A DNA stretch of 64,000 nt from Woeseiaceae bacterium (GCA_021773055.1 JAJFKV010000053.1:1-64000), one strand, 5' to 3'. Shown: positions 25,350 through 34,393, counted from the first letter of the stretch. The notes: a model not told the origin generated them from the letters alone. Translations and numbers: made by a program.

Positions 25350-26117
25350 CTATGCGGTGAGGATCAGGCTGCAGCACGTGGTCGCACCTTCCGCTTTTTG
25401 CAGTTCTGACAGATCAACAGGAGTCACGTTGATGCCGCGCGTCATGAGCTTGTCTGCGGTGCGTGGAAACGAGGCGGGAAACATGACGTTTTGCCCTAGC
25501 AAAAGTGAGTTGGCGGCATGCGATTCTTCCTTGTTGATATCGATCAGCTCGTAATCGCTGAATGAGGAGCCGCTGATCCAGTCCGGATTGATTAGAAGCG
25601 TGCCGGGAGCGACTTCTGAAACGGCCGATTTCAAATGCAGGCACTTTGTTGTTTTCACTGCCTCCACTCTGAACCCGTGGTCTATGACTATGTTACGAAG
25701 CTGTTCGATACCGCTTTGATTCGACCGCGTTGAAAGTCCGGCAAAGATGATATTGTCGATGCGGAGCAGGTCACCACCATCTAAGGTTCCGGGCGGCTGG
25801 ATTGACGCCAGCGTCCGATATTGGCGCAGAACCGCCTCGACACCCGCTACCTCTGGTCTTCTTGACGCGGCGCCCGGCCGCAACAACACTGCAATCTCAT
25901 CCAGAACTATCGCGGTATCCTCGATAAAGACCGAATCTGCCAAACCCGGCTCCGTTGGCACAACGATGATCTCACAGCCGAGCGAAGATAATACCGATTG
26001 ATAATTTTGATGTTGTTGCACCGCAAGGGCGGTGTCGATACTGCCTCTTTGCAAAAAAGTTAGCTCGCAACTACCAATGGCCGTATTTACCTCGCGTGTA
26101 ATGGCGATAAGCCCCAT
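25350..26117 (-). CDS. Dimethylarginine dimethylaminohydrolase-like amidinohydrolase
   Basis: A 255-residue member of the pentein (guanidino-group-modifying) fold. Landmarks fit DDAH: DSVFIEDTAIVL (acid in the active site), GTLDGGDLL, CLHLKSAVSEVAPG (histidine) and a nucleophilic cysteine in the C-terminal GATTCCSLI. DDAH hydrolyses methylated arginine to citrulline and dimethylamine; related bacterial enzymes act on arginine or other guanidines. No arginine pathway genes are adjacent, so the substrate is open. It probably forms an operon with the HIT gene downstream. Confidence 0.87.
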   Translation of the reverse strand: MGLIAITREVNTAIGSCELTFLQRGSIDTALAVQQHQNYQSVLSSLGCEIIVVPTEPGLADSVFIEDTAIVLDEIAVLLRPGAASRRPEVAGVEAVLRQYRTLASIQPPGTLDGGDLLRIDNIIFAGLSTRSNQSGIEQLRNIVIDHGFRVEAVKTTKCLHLKSAVSEVAPGTLLINPDWISGSSFSDYELIDINKEESHAANSLLLGQNVMFPASFPRTADKLMTRGINVTPVDLSELQKAEGATTCCSLILTA

Positions 26118-26209
26118 TCAGCCTCCCGTGCTATGCCTGACAACATTTATCTGGTTAAATCTTAGCCACCACAATTTAGTCTGTATTGATAGCAGTCTCA
26201 AGAGATTTG

Positions 26210-27562
26210 ATGGAATCCCGAAAAGCCAAACTTACCGAGGGGTTGGTTGGACAACACCTTGCAAAAATGACCGTGCCCATGTTGCTCGGCATCACCATGA
26301 TGATGGCGCAGTCCATTATCGATGCCTGGTTTCTCGGCAAGGTTGGCGACAGCGCGCTGGCGGCATTCAGTTTCGGTTATCCAATATTGATGATCATCAC
26401 GAGCGTCGCGATCGGGCTAAGTGCCGGCACATCATCGGTCGTCGCTCGGGCCATCGGCGCTAACGATCATGATCGCGCCAAACGGCTGGCTACAGACAGT
26501 TTGCTGCTGTCTTTCATGATCACCGCAATATTGGCCGGCATCGGCATTTTGACGATCAATCCATTGTTCAAAGCATTGGGTGCGCCGCTGGACATGATCC
26601 CGATGATTCGGACATTCATGATCATTCTTTACAGCGGTATCCCGTTTCTTGTCGTTGGTATGGTCGGCACCAGCAATATGCGAGCAACCGGGGATACGCT
26701 TTTGCCGGGTAAGCTGATGATCGCTGGTGCGCTCATGAACGTGATCCTGGACCCGATATTCATTTTCGGCATCGGGCCTATTCCGGCGCTGGGCCTGAAC
26801 GGCGCGGCGATAGCCGCCCTGTTAGCCAGGGGCATGATGTTCATAGGAACAATTTATTTCCTGGTACACCGTCTGGACATGGTCAGCTTTAACAAACCGA
26901 ATGCCGAAGAACTCGGCAGGTCCTGGCGCGACATATTGCATGTTGGGCTGCCGGCCGCAGGGACCAACGCCATAATTCCGGTGGCAATGACATTGATCAC
27001 CGCAATGATCGCGCGTTACGGACCGGACGCTGTTGCGGGGTTTGGCGTCGCAAGTCGTATCGAGTCACTGGTGCTGGTTCTGTATTACGCCTTGTCATCG
27101 GTGATCGGGCCATTCGTTGGGCAAAATCTCTCGGCAGGCAAAGAGTCACGCATTCTCGAGTCCCTAAGATTGTGCGCGCAGTTCTGCCTGGCGAGTGGTG
27201 TGTTTATCGCGCTTCTGCTGGCGGTTTCTGCCAACTTTTTGCCGACTTTGTTTAGCCAAAACCCGGACGTAACCAATGTCACACGATTGTTTCTCTGGAT
27301 AGCACCGCTTAGTTACGGCGCCTACGGTGTGGTCATGGTTATGAACGCGGCGTTCAACGGCATGGGCCGACCGATGCCAGCGGTGTATATCAGCGTCACC
27401 AGAATGATGCTCCTGTATCTGCCGTTGGCGATACTCGGTAGACAATGGTTCGGTATTGCCGGCATCTTTGCGGCCTATGCGACGGCAAATTTATTGTCAG
27501 GTCTGCTGAGTTACATTTGGGCACGACGTTCTGCACACAATCTGTGCGAGCCGTCTTCCTAG
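26210..27562 (+). CDS. MATE family efflux transporter
   Basis: A 450-residue multidrug/toxin exporter with twelve predicted helices. The first half begins LAKMTVPMLLGITMMMAQSIIDAWFLGKVGDSALAAFS, a typical MATE N-terminus. An in-frame TTG at 26186 would add eight residues; the ATG at 26210 is preferred, though its ribosome-binding site (AGAGA) is weak. It converges with the third MATE gene with a 4-bp overlap of the two stop regions. Substrate unknown. Confidence 0.92.
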   Translation: MESRKAKLTEGLVGQHLAKMTVPMLLGITMMMAQSIIDAWFLGKVGDSALAAFSFGYPILMIITSVAIGLSAGTSSVVARAIGANDHDRAKRLATDSLLLSFMITAILAGIGILTINPLFKALGAPLDMIPMIRTFMIILYSGIPFLVVGMVGTSNMRATGDTLLPGKLMIAGALMNVILDPIFIFGIGPIPALGLNGAAIAALLARGMMFIGTIYFLVHRLDMVSFNKPNAEELGRSWRDILHVGLPAAGTNAIIPVAMTLITAMIARYGPDAVAGFGVASRIESLVLVLYYALSSVIGPFVGQNLSAGKESRILESLRLCAQFCLASGVFIALLLAVSANFLPTLFSQNPDVTNVTRLFLWIAPLSYGAYGVVMVMNAAFNGMGRPMPAVYISVTRMMLLYLPLAILGRQWFGIAGIFAAYATANLLSGLLSYIWARRSAHNLCEPSS

Positions 27563-28941
27563 TTTCGGTTGCTTCGCGGAGCGAGCGATTGCAGAACTTT
27601 TTTCCGATAGCCTAAATGCATGCCGACACCACGACTCGCCATGAACAGCAGGAACGCAAGCCACAAACCGTCATTACCCAGCGGCTGCAAGAAATACCAG
27701 GCGGGCAGGAAAACGGTGACCGTTGAGAAAAGCATGATGTTGCGCATGTCTTTCGCGCGCGTTGCGCCGACATAAACACCGTCGTAAAGAAAGCACCAGA
27801 CGGACACGAGTGGTGATGCGATCATCCAGGGTAGATAGCGAATAGCAGTTTCCCTTACGTCCGGTAGATCGGTCAGGATCGAAATGATCACCGGTCCTGC
27901 GAAAACGTAAACAGCTGTAAATCCCGCTGCAAAAATCACAGACCACTTGAGCGTCAACCGAACAGAATGCACGAGCGCCTCTCGGCTCTTTTCGCCAATG
28001 GCTTTGCCGACCATTGCTTCGGCAGCGTGTGCTATTCCGTCCAGGCCGAAAGCGGTCAGGTGCTGAAAGTTAAGAAGTAAAGCATTCGCGGCCAGAATCT
28101 GGCCGCCCAGACGAGCGCTCCGTGCGGTGATGAACGACAAAGTGAACATGAGTGCCATCGTGCGAACGAATAGATTGGCATTAATCGAAAAGAACGCTTT
28201 GTAGGCAGTAATACTCGTAAGCCGGTTAATCGGCCAGTGGCCCGCCCGGGCTTTCAAAATAGAGACGGCAAAGGCTGCGCCAACAAGAAAGCCAGAATAC
28301 TCAGCGATGACTGACGCGAGTGCTACACCGTCAATTTTCATTCCCAGGGCAATGACGAAGAACAGATCAAGAGCAATATTCGTAACATTGATCGTCAGGA
28401 AAATGAGTAATGGTATACGTGCGTTTTGCAGGCCGATGAACCAGCCGATAAGCGCGTAGTTAGCGAGCGTTCCCGGAGCGCTCCAGATACGAATCGAGAA
28501 GTATTGGCCAGCATATCTCTGTGTCTCGGCATCGGCACCGAGAAGACTCAGAGCAAGCTCGCCGATCGGTATCCGAAACGCGATCAAGAGTAATGCGATC
28601 ACGAGCCCGACAATCAGCGCCTGCCCGAGTGAGGCACGCAAACCATCATTGTCATCGGCGCCGAAGCTCTGTGCAGCGAGACCTGTTGTCCCCATGCGCA
28701 GAAAATTCATGCCCATGTAGATGAATGTGAAAATAGTGGCGCCGATAGCGACGGCGCCAAGGTAGGCAGAGTTTTCGAGATGTCCGGTGACGCCGGTATC
28801 AACCATGCCGAGTAGCGGCACCGACACATTGGAGATGATCATGGGCGCAGCGATGCGCCACATGTCTTTATTCTGCGGCAGGCGTGTCGAGCTCAAGCCC
28901 GAGACTGCAGCGGTTGGCGGTTCCATTGCGCCCTTGGCCAT
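27559..28941 (-). CDS. MATE family efflux transporter (DinF-like)
   Basis: A 460-residue exporter closest in pattern to the DinF branch: MWRIAAPMIISNVSVPLLGMVDTGVTGHL at the first helix and NALLLNFQHLTAFGLDGIAHAAEAMVGKAIG at the start of the second half. DinF proteins export oxidants, organic acids or drugs. It lies 14 bp after the LuxR-hydrolase fusion gene and is surely on its transcript, so it may export the molecule that the fusion senses. A second ATG at 28926 with AAGGG before it is an alternative start. Confidence 0.92.
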   Translation of the reverse strand: MAKGAMEPPTAAVSGLSSTRLPQNKDMWRIAAPMIISNVSVPLLGMVDTGVTGHLENSAYLGAVAIGATIFTFIYMGMNFLRMGTTGLAAQSFGADDNDGLRASLGQALIVGLVIALLLIAFRIPIGELALSLLGADAETQRYAGQYFSIRIWSAPGTLANYALIGWFIGLQNARIPLLIFLTINVTNIALDLFFVIALGMKIDGVALASVIAEYSGFLVGAAFAVSILKARAGHWPINRLTSITAYKAFFSINANLFVRTMALMFTLSFITARSARLGGQILAANALLLNFQHLTAFGLDGIAHAAEAMVGKAIGEKSREALVHSVRLTLKWSVIFAAGFTAVYVFAGPVIISILTDLPDVRETAIRYLPWMIASPLVSVWCFLYDGVYVGATRAKDMRNIMLFSTVTVFLPAWYFLQPLGNDGLWLAFLLFMASRGVGMHLGYRKKVLQSLAPRSNRN

Positions 28942-28955
28942 CGGATAAGAGACGC

Positions 28956-30671
28956 TTAGCGAAGCAACTCAGCGACAATCGCATTCCATTGCCGGAACAA
29001 GAGCCAGTGAGACTCTTTTTCAACAAGGTGTTGCGTGCAATCCGGAATCCTGTCTGCAAACGTCTGTACCATCGAATGGGGTGCCATAGTGTCGTCCTGA
29101 CCATGCCAATAGTGTACGGGCACCCGAATTGATTCTGGTGAAAATCCCCACGGGTTCGCCATCACTTTTATATCATCGAAAATGGAGGCCGCTCCCTGGC
29201 GCAGGGTTTCTCTAACCGCACTAACCATCATGCGATGAAAGGCCGGGTCTTCGTAAAGTCGCTGATCGAGCTGTGGCAGGTCGCAGACAAGTTCATCAAG
29301 ATAGGCGTCCGGTCCTTTGCGAACGATAAACCTCAAAATGGTTTTGAGAAGAGAGGGTGCGTAGCGTGCGAGCTGAAATAAGCGGCGGGTACTTGGCAAG
29401 ATGTTTCGTGTCATTTTTCCGCCTGCAATTTCCGGCAAACAACTGACCATCGCGAATCGTCTAATTCTATTGGGTTGATTGTGTGCGAGCGCCAACCCAT
29501 AAATCGCGCCCATTGACGACCCAACCATATCGAATTGATTCAGGCCCAGATGATCAGCGAGTTCGCCGATATCATTGCTCCAGAGTCGCAATGAAGGGTG
29601 GGGCTGGGGGCTCGAAAGGCCCACTCCCGGCCGATCCGGAACTATCAACCGTGACCCCTGGGCAATGAGGTTTTCCTCGCCGGTTGGCAATTGAAGGCGC
29701 GACCCGATCAAATTGTGTACCAGTAGAATTGGTGTTCCATTGCGCGCGCCGAATTCCGCGAACCCAAGTTGGCGACCATCGGACAAAGGCACGGTCTGAT
29801 TGCGGCGGTTTTTAGCTTCCTTTGTGTCGGCATACATTTCAGTCCGCGGTGCCAGGAAACGGCGAAGTAGTGCTGGACCGCAGCGGATCGTTTGAATCAA
29901 ATCACTTTTTCCGGCGGTGGCCGTTTTTCTGTAGATGCTCTTAAGATGCGCTCTAACCGTTGGTGACGCGATTGAAAGCGAATGCGCCACCTCGTCGGTC
30001 TCTTGTCCACGAAGGATGAGGTCCAAAACGTTAGACTCCGCGTCCGTCAAATTGTATAGCTGCCGAAAATGTTCGGTCGTCAATCTGCCCTGATCGACCG
30101 GGTCAAGCCAGCCCAATGCTACCAAGTTGCGGCCGGGCTCTCGAGGCAGAGAAATTGCAACTAAATGATTGTTTGATTGCTCATCATGACACAGTGGAGA
30201 AACGGTCCGGTCGGGGTTGCCTCCGTGAGATGCCCGCACGAATGCCGACAGTCGATTTGCAACATCACTACTGGTAATACTAACTTTCTGGCCATTTACT
30301 TCGATGCCCGACTGCGGAGGAAATGGACGTACACCCTCAGCGTTTCGATAGACGATATCAAAGGCGTCATTGATCAGGACCAGGGGGTAGGGAAAGTCCG
30401 CGTGCGCCATTTCCGCTGTATTGCTGGCGACTTCATCGATGTAACTATTCAACGCTAGTGCACGTTCGAAATGCGGCCACAATTCCTGCAACGACGTCCC
30501 AGGCACAGTGCTTGCAGCAGAATCGATGCTTTCACCAAAACTGAAACTATTGAAAAGACTGTCTAGCAACAGGGGCCAGGACTTGGGGCTTTGTCCGGTT
30601 TCATAAATTCGGTCAATCAACCCCCAGTGCCCCTGACCGCCGGCATCCGCCGAAGATTCATCGAAACTCAT
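28956..30671 (-). CDS. LuxR-type HTH and alpha/beta-hydrolase fusion protein
   Basis: A 571-residue two-module protein. Residues 1-200 are an uncharacterised, PAS-like sensory region (VLINDAFDIVYRNAEG). A LuxR/GerE helix-turn-helix is at 207-262 (LTDAESNVLDLILRG through KSIYRKTATAGKSDLI). Residues about 292-571 form an alpha/beta hydrolase with a full triad: S386 in GSSMG, D527 in HGQDD, H555 in KESHW. An intact triad suggests it hydrolyses or covalently traps its ligand rather than only binding it. The HTH is internal, not C-terminal as in ordinary LuxR proteins. It follows a LuxR gene by 16 bp and precedes a MATE exporter by 14 bp. Confidence 0.85.
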   Translation of the reverse strand: MSFDESSADAGGQGHWGLIDRIYETGQSPKSWPLLLDSLFNSFSFGESIDSAASTVPGTSLQELWPHFERALALNSYIDEVASNTAEMAHADFPYPLVLINDAFDIVYRNAEGVRPFPPQSGIEVNGQKVSITSSDVANRLSAFVRASHGGNPDRTVSPLCHDEQSNNHLVAISLPREPGRNLVALGWLDPVDQGRLTTEHFRQLYNLTDAESNVLDLILRGQETDEVAHSLSIASPTVRAHLKSIYRKTATAGKSDLIQTIRCGPALLRRFLAPRTEMYADTKEAKNRRNQTVPLSDGRQLGFAEFGARNGTPILLVHNLIGSRLQLPTGEENLIAQGSRLIVPDRPGVGLSSPQPHPSLRLWSNDIGELADHLGLNQFDMVGSSMGAIYGLALAHNQPNRIRRFAMVSCLPEIAGGKMTRNILPSTRRLFQLARYAPSLLKTILRFIVRKGPDAYLDELVCDLPQLDQRLYEDPAFHRMMVSAVRETLRQGAASIFDDIKVMANPWGFSPESIRVPVHYWHGQDDTMAPHSMVQTFADRIPDCTQHLVEKESHWLLFRQWNAIVAELLR

Positions 30672-30687
30672 ATCACCCCAACCTGCA

Positions 30688-31692
30688 TTATTGGTCGAAT
30701 ACCGATAATTGATCGTCGAATACCAACAAGATAAGCGCCGCCTGCGAACTTACGTTGGTCTTCCTGAAAACTGATTTTGTCTGCGCTCTGAGAGTATGCG
30801 GGCTAACGCTAAATTCGCTCGCCAATTCTCCCAGCGACTTGCCCTGAAGCAGTCCGGTGGTCAGCCGAACTTCCTTGGGTGACAATCCAAATTTCTGAAT
30901 AATCTGTGACGGTACGATCAGACAGGACGTACGCAGGCAACGAACGTAGATCACCACCCCACGGGTCGGGTTTTCGCGGCGCTTCAACAGCAGCGTTAGG
31001 CTCTCCGATCCATCCTGCTCGTTAACATTCATAAAGACCGGTTCTGCCCTGGGGTCGTTGAGCTGTGATCTTAGGAGCACCCTTAGTTGACCCGCCATCG
31101 CGGGTACCGACATTTCAAGTCGACCACCAACGTCCTTGATGCCGTTACAAGACTGAAGTAGCAAAATCGCCTTGTTGTTTATGTCCACTATGCGACTTGT
31201 CTCGTCCAGGACGATCGTGGCGGGAGTTAGCTCCTTACGCAAATGGCCGACGGCCTGCCTGGCAACGCGGGCAGTCTTGTCGCTCCATTCGGATACGTTC
31301 ATCGATCTTACAATGTGCGGAAGTAACGCTTTTGCCCTGGCATTGCCGGTATCGCGGCCATCAATCAATGCCGTGTCAGCATCCAATAACAACGTGTATC
31401 GGCGGCCGTCGCGCTCGTCCAGATTTGCGTTGAGGTTGGACGCGACCAGATGGTCAACACCAGCCTGGGACAGGTTTGATCGCAAAACGCGAATAAAGTT
31501 ATCGCCCCCGGCGATTTTTCTGCTCGCACCGCAACAAATCAGGTCTGGTGAATTCGGAGTAGCGCTTGCGATCAGCGCCGCTGCGCGTGCGGAAAAAAAT
31601 TCGGCAACCTCACTCATCAACTCATGTTTTGAAATTTGTAAAGAAGCGAGATCGTAGGTTCTCGAAATTAAATCGTGCATGGATCGCGACAA
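30688..31692 (-). CDS. LuxR family transcriptional regulator
   Basis: A 334-residue protein with a C-terminal LuxR/GerE helix-turn-helix at about 265-320 (FGLSPKEVRLTTGLLQGKSLGELASEFSVSPHTL) and an N-terminal region without a recognised ligand domain; the middle (TIVLDETSRIVDINNKAILLL) looks PAS-like. The start is TTG at 31692: GAGGA lies 7 bp upstream, while the ATG at 31680 would be 19 bp from it. Its C-terminal half aligns well with residues 200-270 of the next gene, suggesting an old tandem duplication. First gene of a three-gene operon with that fusion and a MATE exporter. Confidence 0.85.
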   Translation of the reverse strand: MSRSMHDLISRTYDLASLQISKHELMSEVAEFFSARAAALIASATPNSPDLICCGASRKIAGGDNFIRVLRSNLSQAGVDHLVASNLNANLDERDGRRYTLLLDADTALIDGRDTGNARAKALLPHIVRSMNVSEWSDKTARVARQAVGHLRKELTPATIVLDETSRIVDINNKAILLLQSCNGIKDVGGRLEMSVPAMAGQLRVLLRSQLNDPRAEPVFMNVNEQDGSESLTLLLKRRENPTRGVVIYVRCLRTSCLIVPSQIIQKFGLSPKEVRLTTGLLQGKSLGELASEFSVSPHTLRAQTKSVFRKTNVSSQAALILLVFDDQLSVFDQ

Positions 31693-31705
31693 AATTAGTT
31701 CCTCA

Positions 31706-31715
31706 AATTCGAATT
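31706..31715. promoter_or_regulatory. AATTCGAATT palindrome before the LuxR gene
   Basis: A perfect 10-bp palindrome lies just upstream of the ribosome-binding site of the LuxR gene at 31692. It could be an autoregulatory operator. AT-rich short palindromes also arise by chance, so confidence is low. Confidence 0.25.
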
Positions 31716-31777
31716 CAAGCTAACGCCTGCGAGAACTCGGTCACAGTTTAAGCATTCTCTCGGTGATTCCAAGCGAA

Positions 31778-31796
31778 ATTAGCCCATATGGGTAAT
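31778..31796. promoter_or_regulatory. CCCATATGGG-centred inverted repeat in a divergent gap
   Basis: A perfect 10-bp palindrome CCCATATGGG (31783-31792) is flanked by ATTA on the left and TAAT on the right, with one unpaired G. It is near the middle of the 205-bp gap between the LuxR gene and the calcium-repeat lipoprotein gene. Its size is right for a dimeric HTH regulator, possibly one of the two LuxR proteins. The regulator is inferred. Confidence 0.35.
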
Positions 31797-31897
31797 GCAT
31801 CGCACGAGAGAGCGTTCGTACACTCAACCCGCGATAACGAAACAGTCGATATGCCAATTTTGTTTGGCGACTCACCTCTTGGTTCAAGGAGAAACAC

Positions 31898-33613
31898 ATG
31901 TACCATCCATTTGCCAAAATCATTAGCGTGGTGCTGCCACTACTCCTGGTTGCCGGATGTGGCGGCGGCTCAAGTACACCGACTCCGCCCCCAATAGTGC
32001 CCCCTCCGCCGGTCACACAAATACCCTTAATGGGTGGTGGTGTCAAAGGCCCGTTGGCTGGCGCGCAAGTTACGATTTTCTCCATTGATGCAACTGCAGG
32101 CGACTGGAAGGGCTTGCAAATAGACTCAGGTGAAACGGATGCTTCCGCCGCAATAATTGGATTAGAAATCCCCGAAACAACAAGCGGGCCCGTTCTGCTT
32201 GAGTTCACCGCAGACGCGGATACTCTCGACATAACAACAGGCGCAACTCCCGTGTTGACGATCATGCGAACTGTTGTCGATGCAAGTCGTGTGACCGGTG
32301 GTGACTCGATCTACGCTTCTCCACTAACCACCTTGGCGATAGCGGTGGCGATTGCGAATGCTGACAATACTGGCGTCTTCGGCGGCAATGGAGACGGTAC
32401 GACAAGTAATGCTGAGGTGTTTTCTGCAGTCGCTGCGGCGGGGCAGCAAGTCGCCACAACATTTGGTTTTTCCTTGCTCGACGGCGTCGACATATTCACA
32501 ACGCCGCCCTTGCTAACGGCGGACACGGATCTGGCCGGCGAACAAACCGCCGTCGCGGGTTATCGAACAGCGATAGAAGCTGCTACTGCGTTGATACAAG
32601 CGGTGACCGACGAGAGCTTGGCCAACAACTCAGCGTCCACCGTAAGCAACGACCTGGTACTTGCGGCGCTTGCAGAAGATCTGGCAGACGGCACCATCGA
32701 TGGTAACGCAAGTGGCGTACCAGTGGCCGATTTGGCAGACGTTACGGACGTCGCAACGACGATCACGCAGGACCCGCTACTGCTGATGATCCCTGGCACC
32801 AACATTTTGGTGGGAGACATAGAAACGGTGCTTGCCGACGAGATTACGATCACTGGCGTAGTCGTTGATACAGCGCCTCTTTCTGACGGTTCGGCGAGCG
32901 CCGATCCGATGCCGGCATCCACAGTTCCAGATTCCGACGGCGATACGATCAAAGATGATCTCGACAACTGCGTTGCTGATGCGAACACCGATCAGCTCGA
33001 CACTGATTCCGATACCGATGGAAATGTCTGCGATGACGACGACGATAATGACCAGGTTCTCGACGCAAATGACGCGTTTCCGCTCGACCCCGCTGAATCG
33101 GTGGATACCGACAGCGATGGTATAGGCAACAATGCGGATAGTGATGACGACGGCGACGGCGCGAATGATGCTGTGGATGCGTTTCCACTTGATGCCAGCG
33201 AAACTGTTGATACCGATGCGGACGGCGTTGGTAACAATGCCGATACGGATGACGATGGTGATGGCACGGATGATACCAACGATGCATTCCCGCTTGATCC
33301 TGCCGAGTCAGTTGACACCGACAACGATGGCATAGGCAACAACGCCGATGATGACGATGACAACGACGGTGTCGCTGACATAGCAGATTCTTTCCCACTA
33401 GACCCGAATGAAACAGCAGATGTGGATGGTGATGGTGTGGGCGACAACGCCGATTCAGACGACGATAACGACGGTGTTGCCGATGACGTCGACAATTGCC
33501 CAACGACCGCAAATACAGATCAACAAGACACCGATGGAGACGGGGTGGGTGATGCCTGCGCAGGTTCCACGTTGTGGGACAACTTCAATTGGGACAGTGC
33601 CAATTGGCAGTAA
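31898..33613 (+). CDS. Lipoprotein with thrombospondin type 3 calcium-binding repeats
   Basis: A 571-residue exported protein. Signal peptide with lipobox LLLVAGCGGG, then a Pro-rich linker and a carboxypeptidase-regulatory-like domain beginning VKGPLAGAQVTIFS. Residues about 345-555 are Asp-rich: four full repeats of about 35 residues, each starting DAFPLD or DSFPLD and carrying DxDxDGxxN-type loops, then a last NCP-type repeat. These are TSP3-like calcium-binding repeats. The protein stops 15 residues after the last repeat (STLWDNFNWDSANWQ) with no further domain, which may mean a lost C-terminus. Strong AAGGAG before the ATG. Confidence 0.82.
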   Translation: MYHPFAKIISVVLPLLLVAGCGGGSSTPTPPPIVPPPPVTQIPLMGGGVKGPLAGAQVTIFSIDATAGDWKGLQIDSGETDASAAIIGLEIPETTSGPVLLEFTADADTLDITTGATPVLTIMRTVVDASRVTGGDSIYASPLTTLAIAVAIANADNTGVFGGNGDGTTSNAEVFSAVAAAGQQVATTFGFSLLDGVDIFTTPPLLTADTDLAGEQTAVAGYRTAIEAATALIQAVTDESLANNSASTVSNDLVLAALAEDLADGTIDGNASGVPVADLADVTDVATTITQDPLLLMIPGTNILVGDIETVLADEITITGVVVDTAPLSDGSASADPMPASTVPDSDGDTIKDDLDNCVADANTDQLDTDSDTDGNVCDDDDDNDQVLDANDAFPLDPAESVDTDSDGIGNNADSDDDGDGANDAVDAFPLDASETVDTDADGVGNNADTDDDGDGTDDTNDAFPLDPAESVDTDNDGIGNNADDDDDNDGVADIADSFPLDPNETADVDGDGVGDNADSDDDNDGVADDVDNCPTTANTDQQDTDGDGVGDACAGSTLWDNFNWDSANWQ

Positions 33614-33660
33614 TCAGAACATCAAATTTTGACTAGCAAAACATTCGAAGGATATTGATT

Positions 33661-34311
33661 ATGAAAATTTTCCAACTGGCAATTGCCACCCTTACGATCA
33701 CCGGCTTCGGATATGCTGCAGCCGATCCCGTTAACCCGACCAATGTCACTACATTTCAAAGTGGCACACCGGCACTTGCCGGCGAGGTTAACAGTACTCT
33801 GCAGGAGTTGATTGCAGCGATTGATGACAACGCAGCTCGTATTGCGGCCGTCGAAACGGAACAAGCGAGGCTAGTTCCAGCCAGCGTCGATGGCAGCACC
33901 TATTGCATATACGACCTGTCGGCGGGTGTGGGCGCAGGTGACCCTGATCTGGTAACTGGCGATGGTAATTGGATGGGCGCTTCCGCAGGTGCCGCGATTT
34001 TTGAGGTTACTTTCACCAGCGCTCAAGTGACGCTGACGTCGATAGCAGACTCATTCTATGAGGCGTTGGCACCGTCGAACCGACTATTGGATTCAAGCGA
34101 TCCACTCGGCTCTGAGACGGCTACCTGGACCCAGGTTGGCAATGTCGTAACCATCACGTTCCCGGATCTGGTCCAGGATACTTTCCTGGTAACACCGGAT
34201 AGTAATGTGATCATCTTGTCACTGGCGGAATTCGATCGCGCATCTGACAATAGTGGAGACTGGTTCGGCGCCGATTTGGCGGTCGGTGTTCGCGCCGCAA
34301 GTTGCAACTGA
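33661..34311 (+). CDS. Secreted protein of unknown function, 216 residues
   Basis: Signal peptide 1-20 (MKIFQLAIATLTITGFGYAA). Residues about 30-70 (SGTPALAGEVNSTLQELIAAIDDNAARIAAVE) match a stalk-like pattern seen before short coiled coils in secreted or fibre-like proteins. The rest is beta-rich with two cysteines, near residue 82 and close to the C-terminus, that could pair. The ATG at 33661 has AAGGA 8 bp upstream; a TTG six bases earlier is too close to it. It follows the TSP3 lipoprotein by 47 bp in the same direction, so a joint surface role is plausible. Confidence 0.7.
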   Translation: MKIFQLAIATLTITGFGYAAADPVNPTNVTTFQSGTPALAGEVNSTLQELIAAIDDNAARIAAVETEQARLVPASVDGSTYCIYDLSAGVGAGDPDLVTGDGNWMGASAGAAIFEVTFTSAQVTLTSIADSFYEALAPSNRLLDSSDPLGSETATWTQVGNVVTITFPDLVQDTFLVTPDSNVIILSLAEFDRASDNSGDWFGADLAVGVRAASCN

Positions 34312-34334
34312 GAACAAGCAACGCCGTGCATATT

Positions 34335-34362
34335 GAGTCCCGTCAAAGTGGCGGGACTCTTT
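34335..34362 (+). terminator. Possible terminator after the secreted protein gene
   Basis: An 8-bp perfect stem GAGTCCCG (34335-34342) / CGGGACTC (34352-34359) with a 9-base loop is followed by only three or four T residues. It lies 24 bp after the stop codon, between convergent genes. The weak T run lowers confidence. Confidence 0.5.
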
Positions 34363-34393
34363 GGCGGTCAGGGACGGTCACCGTCGCGCATCA

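Noticed and set aside
33065..33500. Direct DNA repeats that might suggest a CRISPR array or minisatellite
   Set aside because: The repeat unit is about 105 bp, diverged, in frame and encodes the TSP3-like domain; no short identical repeats with unique spacers.
32949..33512. Minus-strand frames rich in His/Arg or in Ser opposite the calcium-repeat gene
   Set aside because: They are mirror images of the GAC/GAT-rich aspartate repeats on the plus strand; there is no ribosome-binding site or family match.
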